From: CBFHWU01 sp965659665
Lineage (GTDB): Bacteria > Bacteroidota > Bacteroidia > Flavobacteriales > Flavobacteriaceae
Length of the DNA stretch: 64,000 nucleotides
Assembly (NCBI GenBank): GCA_965659665.1
Contig: CBFHWU010000017.1
Span: 124,001 to 188,000, forward strand
Direction of reading: 5' to 3'
The notes under the pieces are model-generated. The model saw nothing but the letters and a program-made list of their open reading frames with translations. It made no database searches and was not told the DNA's origin. This document shows, one piece after another, positions 36,103-45,324 of the stretch. A program made the translations under genes and the position numbers. Each line of letters begins with the position of its first letter. Positions within the stretch are counted from its first letter, which is position 1.

Positions 36103-37594
36103 TATGTTTAATTTTTTTGTTACGTATAACAACCGTTTGAATTGCTTGAGGACTTATTGTTATTTTTTTGGATAATTCATTAAGTTTAAGCTGAAAGCTT
36201 TTTGCTGTTTTTCCTTCATTAAAAAGGACAACAATTACTGAATTATCTGGGTTTTGTGAAGCGGTAACCATTAAATTTTTATCCGACTTATCCACATGTA
36301 TCACTTCAGCACCAGGACGTATGAACTTACTAAAGTGAGCCATAGTGTAGTATAGAGGAGTAAAATAAACTTCATCTTTTTTAGGGTCAACAATCACTGG
36401 TGCAACACACCAGTTTTCGAACCAATTAGGCCCTCCTTGTCGATCGAGGACCATATTCCAGTCGACCCATCCATCTACCCAATTATTAAGACAACCAATA
36501 ATATCTCTTGCATAGCGGTTGACGGGGGCATATTTTGGATGTAAGTGTTTTTTTTCCTCCTCACGCCAGTCATATCCCCAATCGGTAGCTTTTTTTTCCC
36601 AATACCACTGATCATCTTTCCAAAAGGGAACTTCTGAGTCTATACAGGCTTCTGTTTGAATTAAATATTTGTCAGGCGCTTTGTTATGAGCATATTGAAG
36701 CGCCTCAGGAAAGATAGCATATGTGCTTTCGTACCAATGAATGGCCGTTCCGTCAAAATATTTTGAAGAAGCGGCATCTTTGAACATGACATCCACCCAT
36801 TCTTTTAACTCCGCTCTGTTTTGGTCATACCCTAAAATCTTAAGATGACCTTTCCCGTCAGCTTCAAGTTGAGGACCCAAATGATTTTGGACAAAATCCG
36901 TCATTTCTTCTGCACTAAAATGCATGCTTTCCCAATTATTTCCGTTCCCAAGAGGTTCATTTTCAACCGTAAATCCCCACAAGTCAATCCCTTCGGTTTT
37001 GTAGGCATCGGCATATTTTGAAAAAAATAAAGCCCAAGTATCATAATACTCTGGAAGCAGCTTTCCACCTACCCAATGGTTATTATCTTTCATCCATGGA
37101 GCTGCAGTCCAAGGAGAAGCAAATATTTTAAATCCTTCCTCCGAAATGGCCATAGCGTCTCTAATCATCGGTATGATATCATCTTTGTCTTCCTCAACAG
37201 AAAAATGATCTAAATTTTTATCACCAACCACAGGCGTATAAGAATAATTGGAGAGTGAAAAATCACAAGAATTCATATGAGTTCTTGTGAGAGAATAATG
37301 GGCTCCTTCTTTTGAAAAGTAAGCTTGCAATATAGTATCACGTTTTTTAGGACTTAATTGATTGAGCAGATAAGCTGATGATTCGGTGAAAGCTCCTCCA
37401 AAACCGGTAATGGTTTGGTATTTCTTTTGAAGGTTTAGTATAACCTCTGAAGCTTCTTTTTGTTCACTAAAATCGGACACTAAAGTGAGCTTATTCCCAT
37501 TTTCAGAAGTTTCATATACCTCTATGCTATGTTGTGGATTTTTGCTGCACGAACTCATGAAAACAAAAAAGAGTAGCATTATTCTATATATCAT
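36095..37594 (-). CDS. GH30 family glucanase lipoprotein
   Basis: The 499-residue lipoprotein (lipobox MSSC, Cys16) has a GH30 (beta/alpha)8 barrel with a side beta domain. The motifs are TITGFGGAFTESSAY near the start, acid/base Glu213 (TVENEPLG) and nucleophile Glu315 (IQTEACID). GH30 enzymes of this form act on beta-1,6-glucan or glucosylceramide. In this operon, with GH17 and a probable beta-1,3-glucan phosphorylase, removal of the beta-1,6 branches of laminarin is the likely task. Location is the periplasm or outer membrane. Confidence 0.92.
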   Translation of the reverse strand: MIYRIMLLFFVFMSSCSKNPQHSIEVYETSENGNKLTLVSDFSEQKEASEVILNLQKKYQTITGFGGAFTESSAYLLNQLSPKKRDTILQAYFSKEGAHYSLTRTHMNSCDFSLSNYSYTPVVGDKNLDHFSVEEDKDDIIPMIRDAMAISEEGFKIFASPWTAAPWMKDNNHWVGGKLLPEYYDTWALFFSKYADAYKTEGIDLWGFTVENEPLGNGNNWESMHFSAEEMTDFVQNHLGPQLEADGKGHLKILGYDQNRAELKEWVDVMFKDAASSKYFDGTAIHWYESTYAIFPEALQYAHNKAPDKYLIQTEACIDSEVPFWKDDQWYWEKKATDWGYDWREEEKKHLHPKYAPVNRYARDIIGCLNNWVDGWVDWNMVLDRQGGPNWFENWCVAPVIVDPKKDEVYFTPLYYTMAHFSKFIRPGAEVIHVDKSDKNLMVTASQNPDNSVIVVLFNEGKTAKSFQLKLNELSKKITISPQAIQTVVIRNKKIKHNE

Positions 37595-37623
37595 AGTTTA
37601 TTTTTTGTGCATCTCACCTGTAC

Positions 37624-38670
37624 TTATAAGTATGAGAATCCATTATATTTTGCTTTAATGATGTTAAATGTTTCTTTTTTGTTTCTATCGATATCTACTA
37701 TTCCCCAAAACTCCTCATTGGCTGTGCCGTCGTAGGGAACTCCACTACTATTTGGAGCCCAGCCCCCAATATCTTGTTGATTGGGGTTTCCTGCTTTCCA
37801 CCAGCCATCACTAAATGAAAAAATTAATACGCCACTGTTGGCCTCACTGTTTTCAAAAACTTGGTCTATGATTTGGGCATTAGCCGCTGCTTGAGCACTT
37901 TGATTTTCCCCTTGATCAAATCCATCTCTGGCAATGGTCATATAGCTATCGCTTCCTGCTTCCGAAAAATAGATGGGTTTATCACTTACATTCTCCCATT
38001 GAGGAAGTATTGATTGTGGGTTGTCCCAACGATAAATATTAATCCCCCAAATATCAACTTCTGGACTTAAGGATAAAGCATTAGCATCTGGTAATTCTCC
38101 GTGTGCGGTTGCTACAGGATGATATATATCATTCTCGTGGATAAGTTTTGCAGCATTGTTAAGTGCATTATACCAGTTGTCAATATTCCCATTAAACAAT
38201 TCAGGATGATAATTATACTCATTACCCAACTCCCAAAAAAGAATCGCATTATGATGTTTAAAATTGTTTACGTAATCGATAAATGAGCCTGAAAGAATAT
38301 CATAATATCCATTTTGATTATATCCAAAACCCATGATAACTTTTAGGCCAGCTTGATCAATTTTATCTAGGATTTGGAGCTGTACAATAGGTGCGTATAC
38401 TCTGATGGTGTTTATTCCAGCTTCAACCATCAAGGCTAGGTCTTGGTCAATACTAGCAAAGCTTCTTATATTGTTACTTCCTTTTGGAACAGGATGATAA
38501 CACACTCCTTTAATAAAATAAGGAACATCATTGACCAATATTCTTTTGTTTGAAATGCTCACAACTTGACGTTGAGGCGAGGAAGTATTCTCTTCATTTT
38601 GAGGGTTCGACTTTCCACACCCCAAAAAAAGAAAGGTCAAAGTCACAGTTAAAAAATTTAATTTATTCAT
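37624..38670 (-). CDS. Glycoside hydrolase-like (beta/alpha)8 lipoprotein, family not assigned
   Basis: The 348-residue lipoprotein (lipobox LGC, Cys18) has a clan GH-A-type barrel: IKGVCYHPVPKG at the first strand, candidate acid/base Glu151 (WELGNEYN) and candidate nucleophile Glu237 (IYFSEAGSDSY). It resembles the barrel of GH2 proteins without their beta domains, or GH5-like enzymes, and I cannot assign a family. Its ATG overlaps the GH17 stop by eight bases, and GH30 follows after 29 bases. A role on beta-glucan oligosaccharides is inferred from the operon; a transglycosylase is also possible. Confidence 0.72.
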   Translation of the reverse strand: MNKLNFLTVTLTFLFLGCGKSNPQNEENTSSPQRQVVSISNKRILVNDVPYFIKGVCYHPVPKGSNNIRSFASIDQDLALMVEAGINTIRVYAPIVQLQILDKIDQAGLKVIMGFGYNQNGYYDILSGSFIDYVNNFKHHNAILFWELGNEYNYHPELFNGNIDNWYNALNNAAKLIHENDIYHPVATAHGELPDANALSLSPEVDIWGINIYRWDNPQSILPQWENVSDKPIYFSEAGSDSYMTIARDGFDQGENQSAQAAANAQIIDQVFENSEANSGVLIFSFSDGWWKAGNPNQQDIGGWAPNSSGVPYDGTANEEFWGIVDIDRNKKETFNIIKAKYNGFSYL

Positions 38671-39919
38671 ATAATAGTGTTGAATTGAAGACGTTGTTTA
38701 AAAGTTTTTCCTTACTCCCTTTATAGGTTTTTCTTATCGTGTTTCCATCTCTGGATAGGTTTGAAAAAACACCCTGATCAACCTGTTTCCAAATGGCGTA
38801 CTTTGCTTTACCATCAACGGTAAACAAGCCAAAATGATTTTCGGAACCGTTAGGATTTTCAGCATCTTTCCATTTTTCATCAAATGCTTCGAAATAAAAA
38901 CAGGTGATGTTTTTACTTTTACTCCATGATTGGATGTGTTGATAGTAGAGCGCTTGTTTGTATTGGTCGGCGGCATGAGAGCCATTATTACCATAAAATC
39001 CGTTTGACTGATTTGCCCACCCTGTTTCCCCAATATGAACTGGTTTTGTTATACCCATTCGCTCCATATAAGATATGACAGCGTTAAATTGTGAAATTGC
39101 ATACCGAGCAGCTCTTTCCATGTTTTGCTCTATCAGTTCCATATCGTCCAGTCCCCCCGAATCGTTTAACTCCCAAAAACTGGGGTTATAGTGGGTATCA
39201 TGAAAAGGATAGGTATGCACAGAGACATAGTCAACTTCCCTGATCAGTGCATTCAAATCATCATTGTGATAAGAGTCATCACCTCCTCCCCATGAAGCAT
39301 AATTATCAGAACTTGTAATCCATAAGTCTTTTGGAAGTTTGTGATGATTTTTTAATAACTGTAAATGAGCAACCCATTTTAAAATAATCGAAGGGGTTAC
39401 AAAATAATTTGATGCCCAATGAACCATGGCTTCATTCCCAACCGATATGATTTTGACGATATCACGGTATTGATTGGCTAGCTTCACAGCTTTATCGATT
39501 TCCAATCTATTGGACAATTTATCTTCTTTTGTGTGATTAGGTTGATGTGTCCAAGCATTTTCACAATTGATCCAAGCTCCTAGCATGACATACATTTCAA
39601 AAGATGACTCTTCTTTTTTAAGCTCACGGATCGCTTTCAGAATATTAGGAGCGTGTTCGAATTGTACGTTATAGGTGCGAATGATTTTGATGCCAATAGC
39701 CTCTAAAATTCTTAAATCTTCCTTTATTTGGTTAATAGTAGGCTGGATATCTCTAGAGTTTTTACGGTACCCCCCATATGAAATAGCCAGATAATCTGCG
39801 TTTCCTAAAATTTGTGAAGCAGATTTTGACACATACGAATGCTCAGCTTTTTTGCAGGACGTAAATAGCATACATAAGCTGCATGTCAACACGAAAATGG
39901 ATCTAAAATGTATCAACAT
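38663..39919 (-). CDS. GH17 family beta-1,3-glucanase-like lipoprotein
   Basis: The 418-residue lipoprotein (lipobox FTSC, Cys22) shows the GH17 pattern: LAISYGGYRKN at the first strand, acid/base Glu163 (ISVGNEAMVHW) and nucleophile Glu298 (VHIGETGWAN), plus YFEAFDEKWK near the end. GH17 enzymes cleave beta-1,3-glucans such as laminarin, or transglycosylate them. It lies between the phosphorylase gene (50 bases upstream) and the unassigned hydrolase (8-base overlap), in one operon. Confidence 0.9.
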   Translation of the reverse strand: MLIHFRSIFVLTCSLCMLFTSCKKAEHSYVSKSASQILGNADYLAISYGGYRKNSRDIQPTINQIKEDLRILEAIGIKIIRTYNVQFEHAPNILKAIRELKKEESSFEMYVMLGAWINCENAWTHQPNHTKEDKLSNRLEIDKAVKLANQYRDIVKIISVGNEAMVHWASNYFVTPSIILKWVAHLQLLKNHHKLPKDLWITSSDNYASWGGGDDSYHNDDLNALIREVDYVSVHTYPFHDTHYNPSFWELNDSGGLDDMELIEQNMERAARYAISQFNAVISYMERMGITKPVHIGETGWANQSNGFYGNNGSHAADQYKQALYYQHIQSWSKSKNITCFYFEAFDEKWKDAENPNGSENHFGLFTVDGKAKYAIWKQVDQGVFSNLSRDGNTIRKTYKGSKEKLLNNVFNSTLLYE

Positions 39920-39969
39920 ATTTTATTCAAAATATTGTGGGTGAAAATCTAATGATGGTATTTAATACG

Positions 39970-42900
39970 TTAGTTTTTTTTTACCCATACGACTATTTTT
40001 TTTATTTCATTGGTTCTTTTAAATAACGCAGTACTCATTTCAGAGTCAAGATATTTGCCCATAAACTCCTTAGTTGATCCGTTACTTAAATGAACTTCTA
40101 CTTTTTCAATAGCAGATTTTTTATATACCACAGGTACCTGACAGTATGTAAAGCCTAAAGAATCTTTTTCTAATTCCACAACACAGGGTTGTTTGTTTAT
40201 AGTAATGTAATGATACAGTTGTTTTTCATTCAAAAACTCTTCGCTTTGCAATAACACGGGGTTAAAACCTAGAATCCCCTTATTAACATGGACACCTAAT
40301 TCTCCAAAGCGACTTAATATATCTTCTTTTACTTGTCCAGTCATTCCTGGTTGTTGAGCGCCTTTTCCTTCTGGAGTATGAGAGTAGGCATCGGTTGGGA
40401 AAGCACCATACAAATCGGGAGATTTATCCACTCCAATCCCTGCATTTATTTCAAAATAATGGTCAAAAAGTCTTCCAATTATTGCGTTATCGTCATTTTG
40501 ATCAATGGCTTTTTGAGTGACTTCTAAAACCGCTAATAAAAGTTTGGATACCATATGCCAGTAAATGGAGCCAAGACCTTCATATCCAAAAAACGTTCCT
40601 GATCTTCCTGTGAAAGATTTGTGATCAAACACATGTTCGAAAATATGATAAAGGGTGTCAGATTCTTTATGGACTAAATCCATGTAATGTTCTGGAAGTT
40701 CCTGTAGTGCTTTTTTAAGAGAATTAACATTATTAAAACTCCCATTAAAGTGATATTCACCAATACAATCAACGGTAAGAATCTGATGATTTCCATCCTT
40801 AACCAATTTGGTTAACAAGGGGGAACTAAGAACTTTTTGCTTAGGAATCGTATTTTTATGAACGAATCTTGGTAAATCTTTGTTAGGATATAAAATATAG
40901 CTGTATTGGTCTGGTCTAAACAAGCTACTTGCCTTAAGCGCGTCAAGTACTTTGAGACTTTCTAGTGACGTTAAATATCCCGAACTCAACACTGCTACTT
41001 GTCCTTCAAGCATTTCAGGTAAATGGGATACCTCAACTTTATCCTCCCCCCTCAAAGTCATTAAATTATAAGCATGATAAAGGGCGTCATTTCGTTGATT
41101 AGCTCTTATTGAATGCTCTAAATACTCTAAAGAAACCTCCAAAAAAGTTTCAATATCACTTTTGCTAATGGCATGTTTAACTCCTGAAAATTGATGTTCA
41201 TAAATTGAGGTTCGATAATCACATCCTGCTTGGCCTAAACCGTCTAAAATTGTTTTTCGTTTAGTGTCAGAAATTGCACTTGACAACGCAGATCTGTTGT
41301 TGACCAAGACATCGGTAATTTGATTTAAAAACTGTTGGAGTTCCTGTGAGATTTCCACATCATTTACGTCAGATTTTTTTACCACATCAAAAAAGAAATC
41401 TAAAAACCTTCTCAAATAATATAAAGTCACCATCGAAACTCCATTTCCGACAAGTGCATTATTGGCATCGTTCCATTCAGGTCTTTGTGTATTCATCCAA
41501 ATACCGCCCTGAGGAATAAAATTTGACATTTTAGCTAAAACAGTAGCTAATATTTTTTCAATAAAATTAACTTGGTAAATAGACGAATTCATGGCGCCTA
41601 ATAAGGCACCATCCACTCCTATTTTATTTCGCTTTTTATGTATTTCAGCTTCCTCTTCATGATCAAAATCGATTGTATTTTTTGAATCTTTTAATATTTC
41701 TCGATACTTTTTTATTTGATAAGGAACATTGGCATAAACAAACAGATCCTGCGTAAAATAAGTTGAAAGAGTATTTGGATAATAGTCTTCTATAAACTCT
41801 AAAAATTTTAATAAATAGATGATTTGATGGTCCCCCCAATATCCGATATACGCCCATGGATTGTCAGGTTCGATCGTTTCCCAATCAAATCCGCCTTTAG
41901 TTACGCGGTATGGGTTGTATCCATCAAATGTGGTAGCATTCAAAAACTTATGCATCATTCCGTTGATAAACGCTGGATAGGAATGCGCTAGTGCCTCCCA
42001 GTTTTGAAAAATATCTCGCCAGTTCCCTTGATAATCCAGAACTTTAGATCCATCATCTTCATTTTGGGTGTTGATCGAAAATTTATTCCAGGGTCGACTA
42101 GGATCGCCATGTCGACGACTAAACATAAGAGGTAAATATTCACTACATAATCGCTTAAAATTAGGATCCTCTTCATTTTCAAATAAGAGTTTTAACTCAC
42201 TTAATGTAAAAATTTCGGGAAGTGGTTCAAGAATACTCGCTTTTTCGGCATATACTTCTTTGTTGGCGCTAGCGATATATGGAATGAAATCTGATTTTTC
42301 TATTTCATAGTTATGATCAAAAATCCCACCCCTCATGATGTTAAACATGGTATTGGAAAAATGGCGGATATTTCGAAGATTATCTGCGGTTTTTTGTATG
42401 CCATCAGCAGCACCAACCAATTCCAAAAGATGCAATGATCCTGCTTCAATATCCTTTGAAATATCACTTGCGATATCCTTTTTGGTTTTGATATTTTCTT
42501 TTAGTTGAATAACATTGGGGATGGACTTATTAACATCAGCCACGATGATCCATTCCTCAGAAGAGTTTTTTCCTAAACTTATTTTAGCATTTAAAAAATA
42601 GGCCCCTTTTTCTGCTTTAATATCCTCTTCTTGTGTTACCACAAACCCTTTTCTAAAATTATTGAGTTGTAATGAGGACAATAATTTTTTGGAATCTTTT
42701 AACCCCACAGACCATACTATGTTAGCTTTTAGTGCTTCACTTGGTTCCGCTTTGTCAACGATAATTGCACTAAGGGAATAAATGCCCAGTCCAGTATCTT
42801 TTTCAAGTTCACACTTCTTGTATGCATCCACTAAATTACTGGTGCTATTCTGAAGTGCTTCCTCAACTCCATAAGGCAAAATATTTTGAATCCCGTCGAT

Positions 42901-43434
42901 AAGGTCAACTTGAATCTTTTCCGATCCATGATGAGTAATTTTTGATTTTCTTACAAAACCAAATATATCACTTGAGTTCCATTCATAACTAAAGGTGAGG
43001 GATAAATCGTGGTTAATCTCTTCAAAAACAACTTTATTCCCATAAGCGTTTTTGTAAAGGTTTCGGGAGATATGATATACTCCTGTTTGATTCACAGAAA
43101 ACGGCTCCCAAAGAAAAGTTTTATCGGATTTTGATACTAAAAATATAGTTTTACTTCCTGTAGTTTCGGCCGATTCCGTAATTTTATCATCTGTGTAATA
43201 TGGAAATAGTGCATTGTTGCTGTCTTTTCTTCCCGCAGATAAACTTCCAAGACTGGATATAAACATCCAGTGGTTTGAATTACTTACGATACTCATAAAA
43301 AAAGGTCGCATTACATCTACATTTGAAATTTTGTAGTATGTTTCTTTTCCTATATTTACCTGTTGACCTTTTACTTGTTGATGTGAAAAGTAGGCTTCAT
43401 GATTGCCTATATATATTTTTTTGTTAATAGTCAT
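39970..43434 (-). CDS. Probable GH149 beta-1,3-glucan phosphorylase
   Basis: The 1154-residue cytoplasmic protein has no signal peptide. It has an N-terminal beta-sandwich-like region and a large helical barrel with the clan GH-Q acid motif EWND (653-656, candidate acid Asp656). Conserved-looking blocks follow: YILYPNKDLPRFV, FTGRSGTFFGYEGLGSIYWH and GKGAQQPGMTGQVKEDIL. Length and motifs fit GH149, which phosphorolyses beta-1,3-oligoglucans to glucose 1-phosphate. GH94 proteins are shorter (about 800), and GH161 is the main alternative. It is the first gene of the GH17-GH-GH30-symporter operon, which supports a role as the intracellular end step of laminarin use. The family call is from memory of motifs and needs a profile search. 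Confidence 0.7.
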   Translation of the reverse strand: MTINKKIYIGNHEAYFSHQQVKGQQVNIGKETYYKISNVDVMRPFFMSIVSNSNHWMFISSLGSLSAGRKDSNNALFPYYTDDKITESAETTGSKTIFLVSKSDKTFLWEPFSVNQTGVYHISRNLYKNAYGNKVVFEEINHDLSLTFSYEWNSSDIFGFVRKSKITHHGSEKIQVDLIDGIQNILPYGVEEALQNSTSNLVDAYKKCELEKDTGLGIYSLSAIIVDKAEPSEALKANIVWSVGLKDSKKLLSSLQLNNFRKGFVVTQEEDIKAEKGAYFLNAKISLGKNSSEEWIIVADVNKSIPNVIQLKENIKTKKDIASDISKDIEAGSLHLLELVGAADGIQKTADNLRNIRHFSNTMFNIMRGGIFDHNYEIEKSDFIPYIASANKEVYAEKASILEPLPEIFTLSELKLLFENEEDPNFKRLCSEYLPLMFSRRHGDPSRPWNKFSINTQNEDDGSKVLDYQGNWRDIFQNWEALAHSYPAFINGMMHKFLNATTFDGYNPYRVTKGGFDWETIEPDNPWAYIGYWGDHQIIYLLKFLEFIEDYYPNTLSTYFTQDLFVYANVPYQIKKYREILKDSKNTIDFDHEEEAEIHKKRNKIGVDGALLGAMNSSIYQVNFIEKILATVLAKMSNFIPQGGIWMNTQRPEWNDANNALVGNGVSMVTLYYLRRFLDFFFDVVKKSDVNDVEISQELQQFLNQITDVLVNNRSALSSAISDTKRKTILDGLGQAGCDYRTSIYEHQFSGVKHAISKSDIETFLEVSLEYLEHSIRANQRNDALYHAYNLMTLRGEDKVEVSHLPEMLEGQVAVLSSGYLTSLESLKVLDALKASSLFRPDQYSYILYPNKDLPRFVHKNTIPKQKVLSSPLLTKLVKDGNHQILTVDCIGEYHFNGSFNNVNSLKKALQELPEHYMDLVHKESDTLYHIFEHVFDHKSFTGRSGTFFGYEGLGSIYWHMVSKLLLAVLEVTQKAIDQNDDNAIIGRLFDHYFEINAGIGVDKSPDLYGAFPTDAYSHTPEGKGAQQPGMTGQVKEDILSRFGELGVHVNKGILGFNPVLLQSEEFLNEKQLYHYITINKQPCVVELEKDSLGFTYCQVPVVYKKSAIEKVEVHLSNGSTKEFMGKYLDSEMSTALFKRTNEIKKIVVWVKKN

Positions 43435-43912
43435 TATTTTTGAACGTGTGGTGTTTTTTAGTTTTTTTTATTGTTATGTTTTGGATTGGTCGAAATCAAA
43501 CACAGCCATACATCTATTTTATAAACTAGGATTTATAAAATTCTTTAAATTTATGTGTTATAATTAATGTGATAAAAAAAAATAACCCTACAATAAGCAT
43601 ACAAACACAAACTTTAACATTTTCCCAAAAACCTTTTCAAATGACTGTAGTACACACTAAATGAATAAAATGCAAGTTGAAACACTCTGTTAATGAAGTA
43701 GAATTCCTCAAAAAAACTAAGACATTAATAAAAAAAGTCTTTTTTCTTAAAGCATCATTCAATAAAAACATTACTTTTTTATAAAATTTGTAGCCTCTCA
43801 TTTAATGAAACTATTTCTACTACTGGAAAATAAGGATTGAATTAATGGGTGGGATTATTCGCCATTTTAATACGTTGCAGTACCTACAAATTAGTTATTT
43901 CAACTATAAAAA
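43435..43912. other. AT-rich intergenic region upstream of the glycan operon
   Basis: This stretch of about 480 bases contains no convincing gene. On the minus strand TGTGTTTG lies about 60 bases before the GH149 start and matches TAnnTTTG at seven of eight positions, so it may be the operon promoter. The TTTGTAGGGG repeats of the first PUL are not seen here. The rest is AT-rich sequence in which I see no structure. Confidence 0.4.
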
Positions 43913-44103
43913 ATGAAGTATACATTCTATTTCTAATAATTACTGTATGCTCTTGTATAGAGCAGAAGCACCCAACACGACTGACGAACAATATTAAGCC
44001 CGATATTGTTTATGATTCAATACGTACTTCAATAATTATTTTGGGTACGATTCAAGACGCTGGCCTGCCCCACATTGCTTGTGCTAACGTCCAAATAAAA
44101 TGA
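43913..44103 (+). pseudogene. Truncated N-terminal fragment of an MBL-fold (PqqB-like) hydrolase gene
   Basis: The frame encodes a lipoprotein-like start (LIITVCSC) and then IIILGTIQDAGLPHIAC, the first strand and loop of Bacteroidota metallo-beta-lactamase-fold proteins related to PqqB. It stops at residue 84 of the longest frame. The expected histidine motifs (HxHxDH) and the rest are absent. The natural ATG is probably at 43913, where MKYTFYF runs into a stop one frame off, so a second small indel is likely. The break falls at the left edge of the 44085-44195 palindrome. Confidence 0.6.
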
Positions 44104-44195
44104 GTGCGCTCAAACTTTGATAGAAGAACAAATATTTCGATTTGGCACTTCAGTTTGTACGAAGAAAGAAAGCGCATTCATTTTATTGTTTGTTA
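44085..44195. repeat. Imperfect palindrome of about 110 bases, cassette (attC-like) recombination site candidate
   Basis: The left arm begins TAACGTCCAAATAAAATGA (44085-44103) and continues GTGCGCT; the right arm (44171-44195) reads AGCGCATTCATTTTATTG and ends GTTTGTTA. The arms pair over about 24 bases with few mismatches, outermost TAAC against GTTA. Inside are smaller repeats: CAAACT/AGTTTG and CAAAT/ATTTG. This is the shape of attC or VCR repeats, but the outer bases match the RYYYAAC/GTTRRRY consensus only at AAC and GTT. The next gene (minus strand) ends ten bases away, as in a cassette. Confidence 0.55.
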
Positions 44196-44204
44196 TGAAA
44201 ATTT

Positions 44205-44690
44205 TTAGTTTTGATTCACGGTGAAAATTACTGAATCAACCGAATTCAGTTTATCAATTAGTACCCATTTTAAGAGATAGGTCTCTACGTTACTAGTAAG
44301 TTTTTCATCATTCGGAATTACATTTATACAGTGCAAAACTTCGACAAGATTTCCGTCTCTGTTTACAGAAAACTCTTCTATTGTTTCGTTAGTCCCCGTA
44401 AATGAAAATATGGAGCCCAGTAATTCTTTTTCGATGAAGTTTATTGTCGGAAACTCTTCGCATTCAAATTGATCCATAATCGATTCATATTCACTCTCAT
44501 TTTTTATTCTAAACTGATTAATCGAACCAATATAGTTATCCAAACACGTTCCTGTAAGCAGTTCAAACTCTACTTTCACAGGTAAACTCAAAGATGAGTC
44601 ACATTGAATTTCATGTACTATGGTTTGCTCCTCACATGAAAATAAGGTAGTTAATAAGCAGATAAATGTGAAATTGTTTAAGATATTCAT
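44205..44690 (-). CDS. Small lipoprotein of unknown function
   Basis: I do not recognise this 161-residue protein. It has a clear lipoprotein signal (LLTTLFSC, Cys19), then a mainly beta, acidic domain with three further cysteines (near residues 30, 49 and 76), a possible disulfide set. It ends ten bases before the attC-like palindrome and starts within the last codon of the upstream frame (stop and start overlap by four bases, 44687-44690). Placement and novelty suggest a mobile cassette gene. Confidence 0.65.
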   Translation of the reverse strand: MNILNNFTFICLLTTLFSCEEQTIVHEIQCDSSLSLPVKVEFELLTGTCLDNYIGSINQFRIKNESEYESIMDQFECEEFPTINFIEKELLGSIFSFTGTNETIEEFSVNRDGNLVEVLHCINVIPNDEKLTSNVETYLLKWVLIDKLNSVDSVIFTVNQN

Positions 44691-45160
44691 TCCTTTATAA
44701 TTTGTCTTGTGATCTTACTCCCGTCTTTTAGAAAAATATTGATTATATAAATTCCGTCAGTAAAAGTCGATAAGTCTATTATTTCTTTTCTATGTATTTC
44801 TTGCGTTTTTTCTAATAGAATCTGTCCTTGCAAGGATGTGATGGATATGTTTCTGATCTCACTGTCTTGATCTGTTCCAAATTCTAAGGTTATCAAACCT
44901 TCTACAGGATTGGGGTAAATTTTAAGTTGCCTGTTTTGGTCATCTCTTAAATTGGTTGACTCATGAGTAATCTCATTATTCACATTTGAAGAAAATCTAG
45001 CCCCCGTGGGAGATGATTCTTAACTAGTGATCTGAGTCGGAACTTCACAATTCAAATTTGTGCTAATACTCACAATACTGCCTGCCTTGTCATAAGCAAA
45101 ACCTAGTTTTACAATAGCTTGTTGTTTGTGAACGTCGGGTATTAATCGTAGGTTTTTCAT
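44687..45160 (-). pseudogene. YD-repeat/type IX sorting-domain protein remnant with an in-frame stop
   Basis: One reading frame runs from ATG at 45158-45160 to the stop at 44687, interrupted by a single TAA at 45020-45022. The first part (46 residues) contains KLGFAYDKAGSIVSI, like the YD repeat of short Bacteroidota proteins. The second part carries a type A type IX sorting domain: QLKIYPNPVEGLITLEFG, then TDGIYIINIFLKDGSK. The upstream signal peptide is missing. If translated, the C-terminal 98 residues could start at GTG 44983. A decayed copy of a small secreted YD/CTD gene is the simplest reading. Confidence 0.6.
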
Positions 45161-45324
45161 TACTAGAAAACAAATCTGGGGGATTGTTTACCACTAAATT
45201 AGCAAAAAATTACCAACTCCCAAAATGTACATGCTGCTTTTCTCTTATGTTTAGCGAATTTATTTGGGGCTTAATCATTTTTCAAAGTCCAATCCACCTC
45301 CATAAGTAGGTAGGCTTTATGGAT

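Noticed and set aside
43849..43912. The first 20 codons of the longest frame of the MBL fragment as a real N-terminus
   Set aside because: They do not form a signal peptide, while a lipoprotein-like start fits from 43913; I treat the upstream codons as non-coding.
44085..44195. Calling the palindrome a true integron attC site
   Set aside because: The outer bases fit the consensus only at AAC and GTT and no integrase is present in the window, so I report it as attC-like only.
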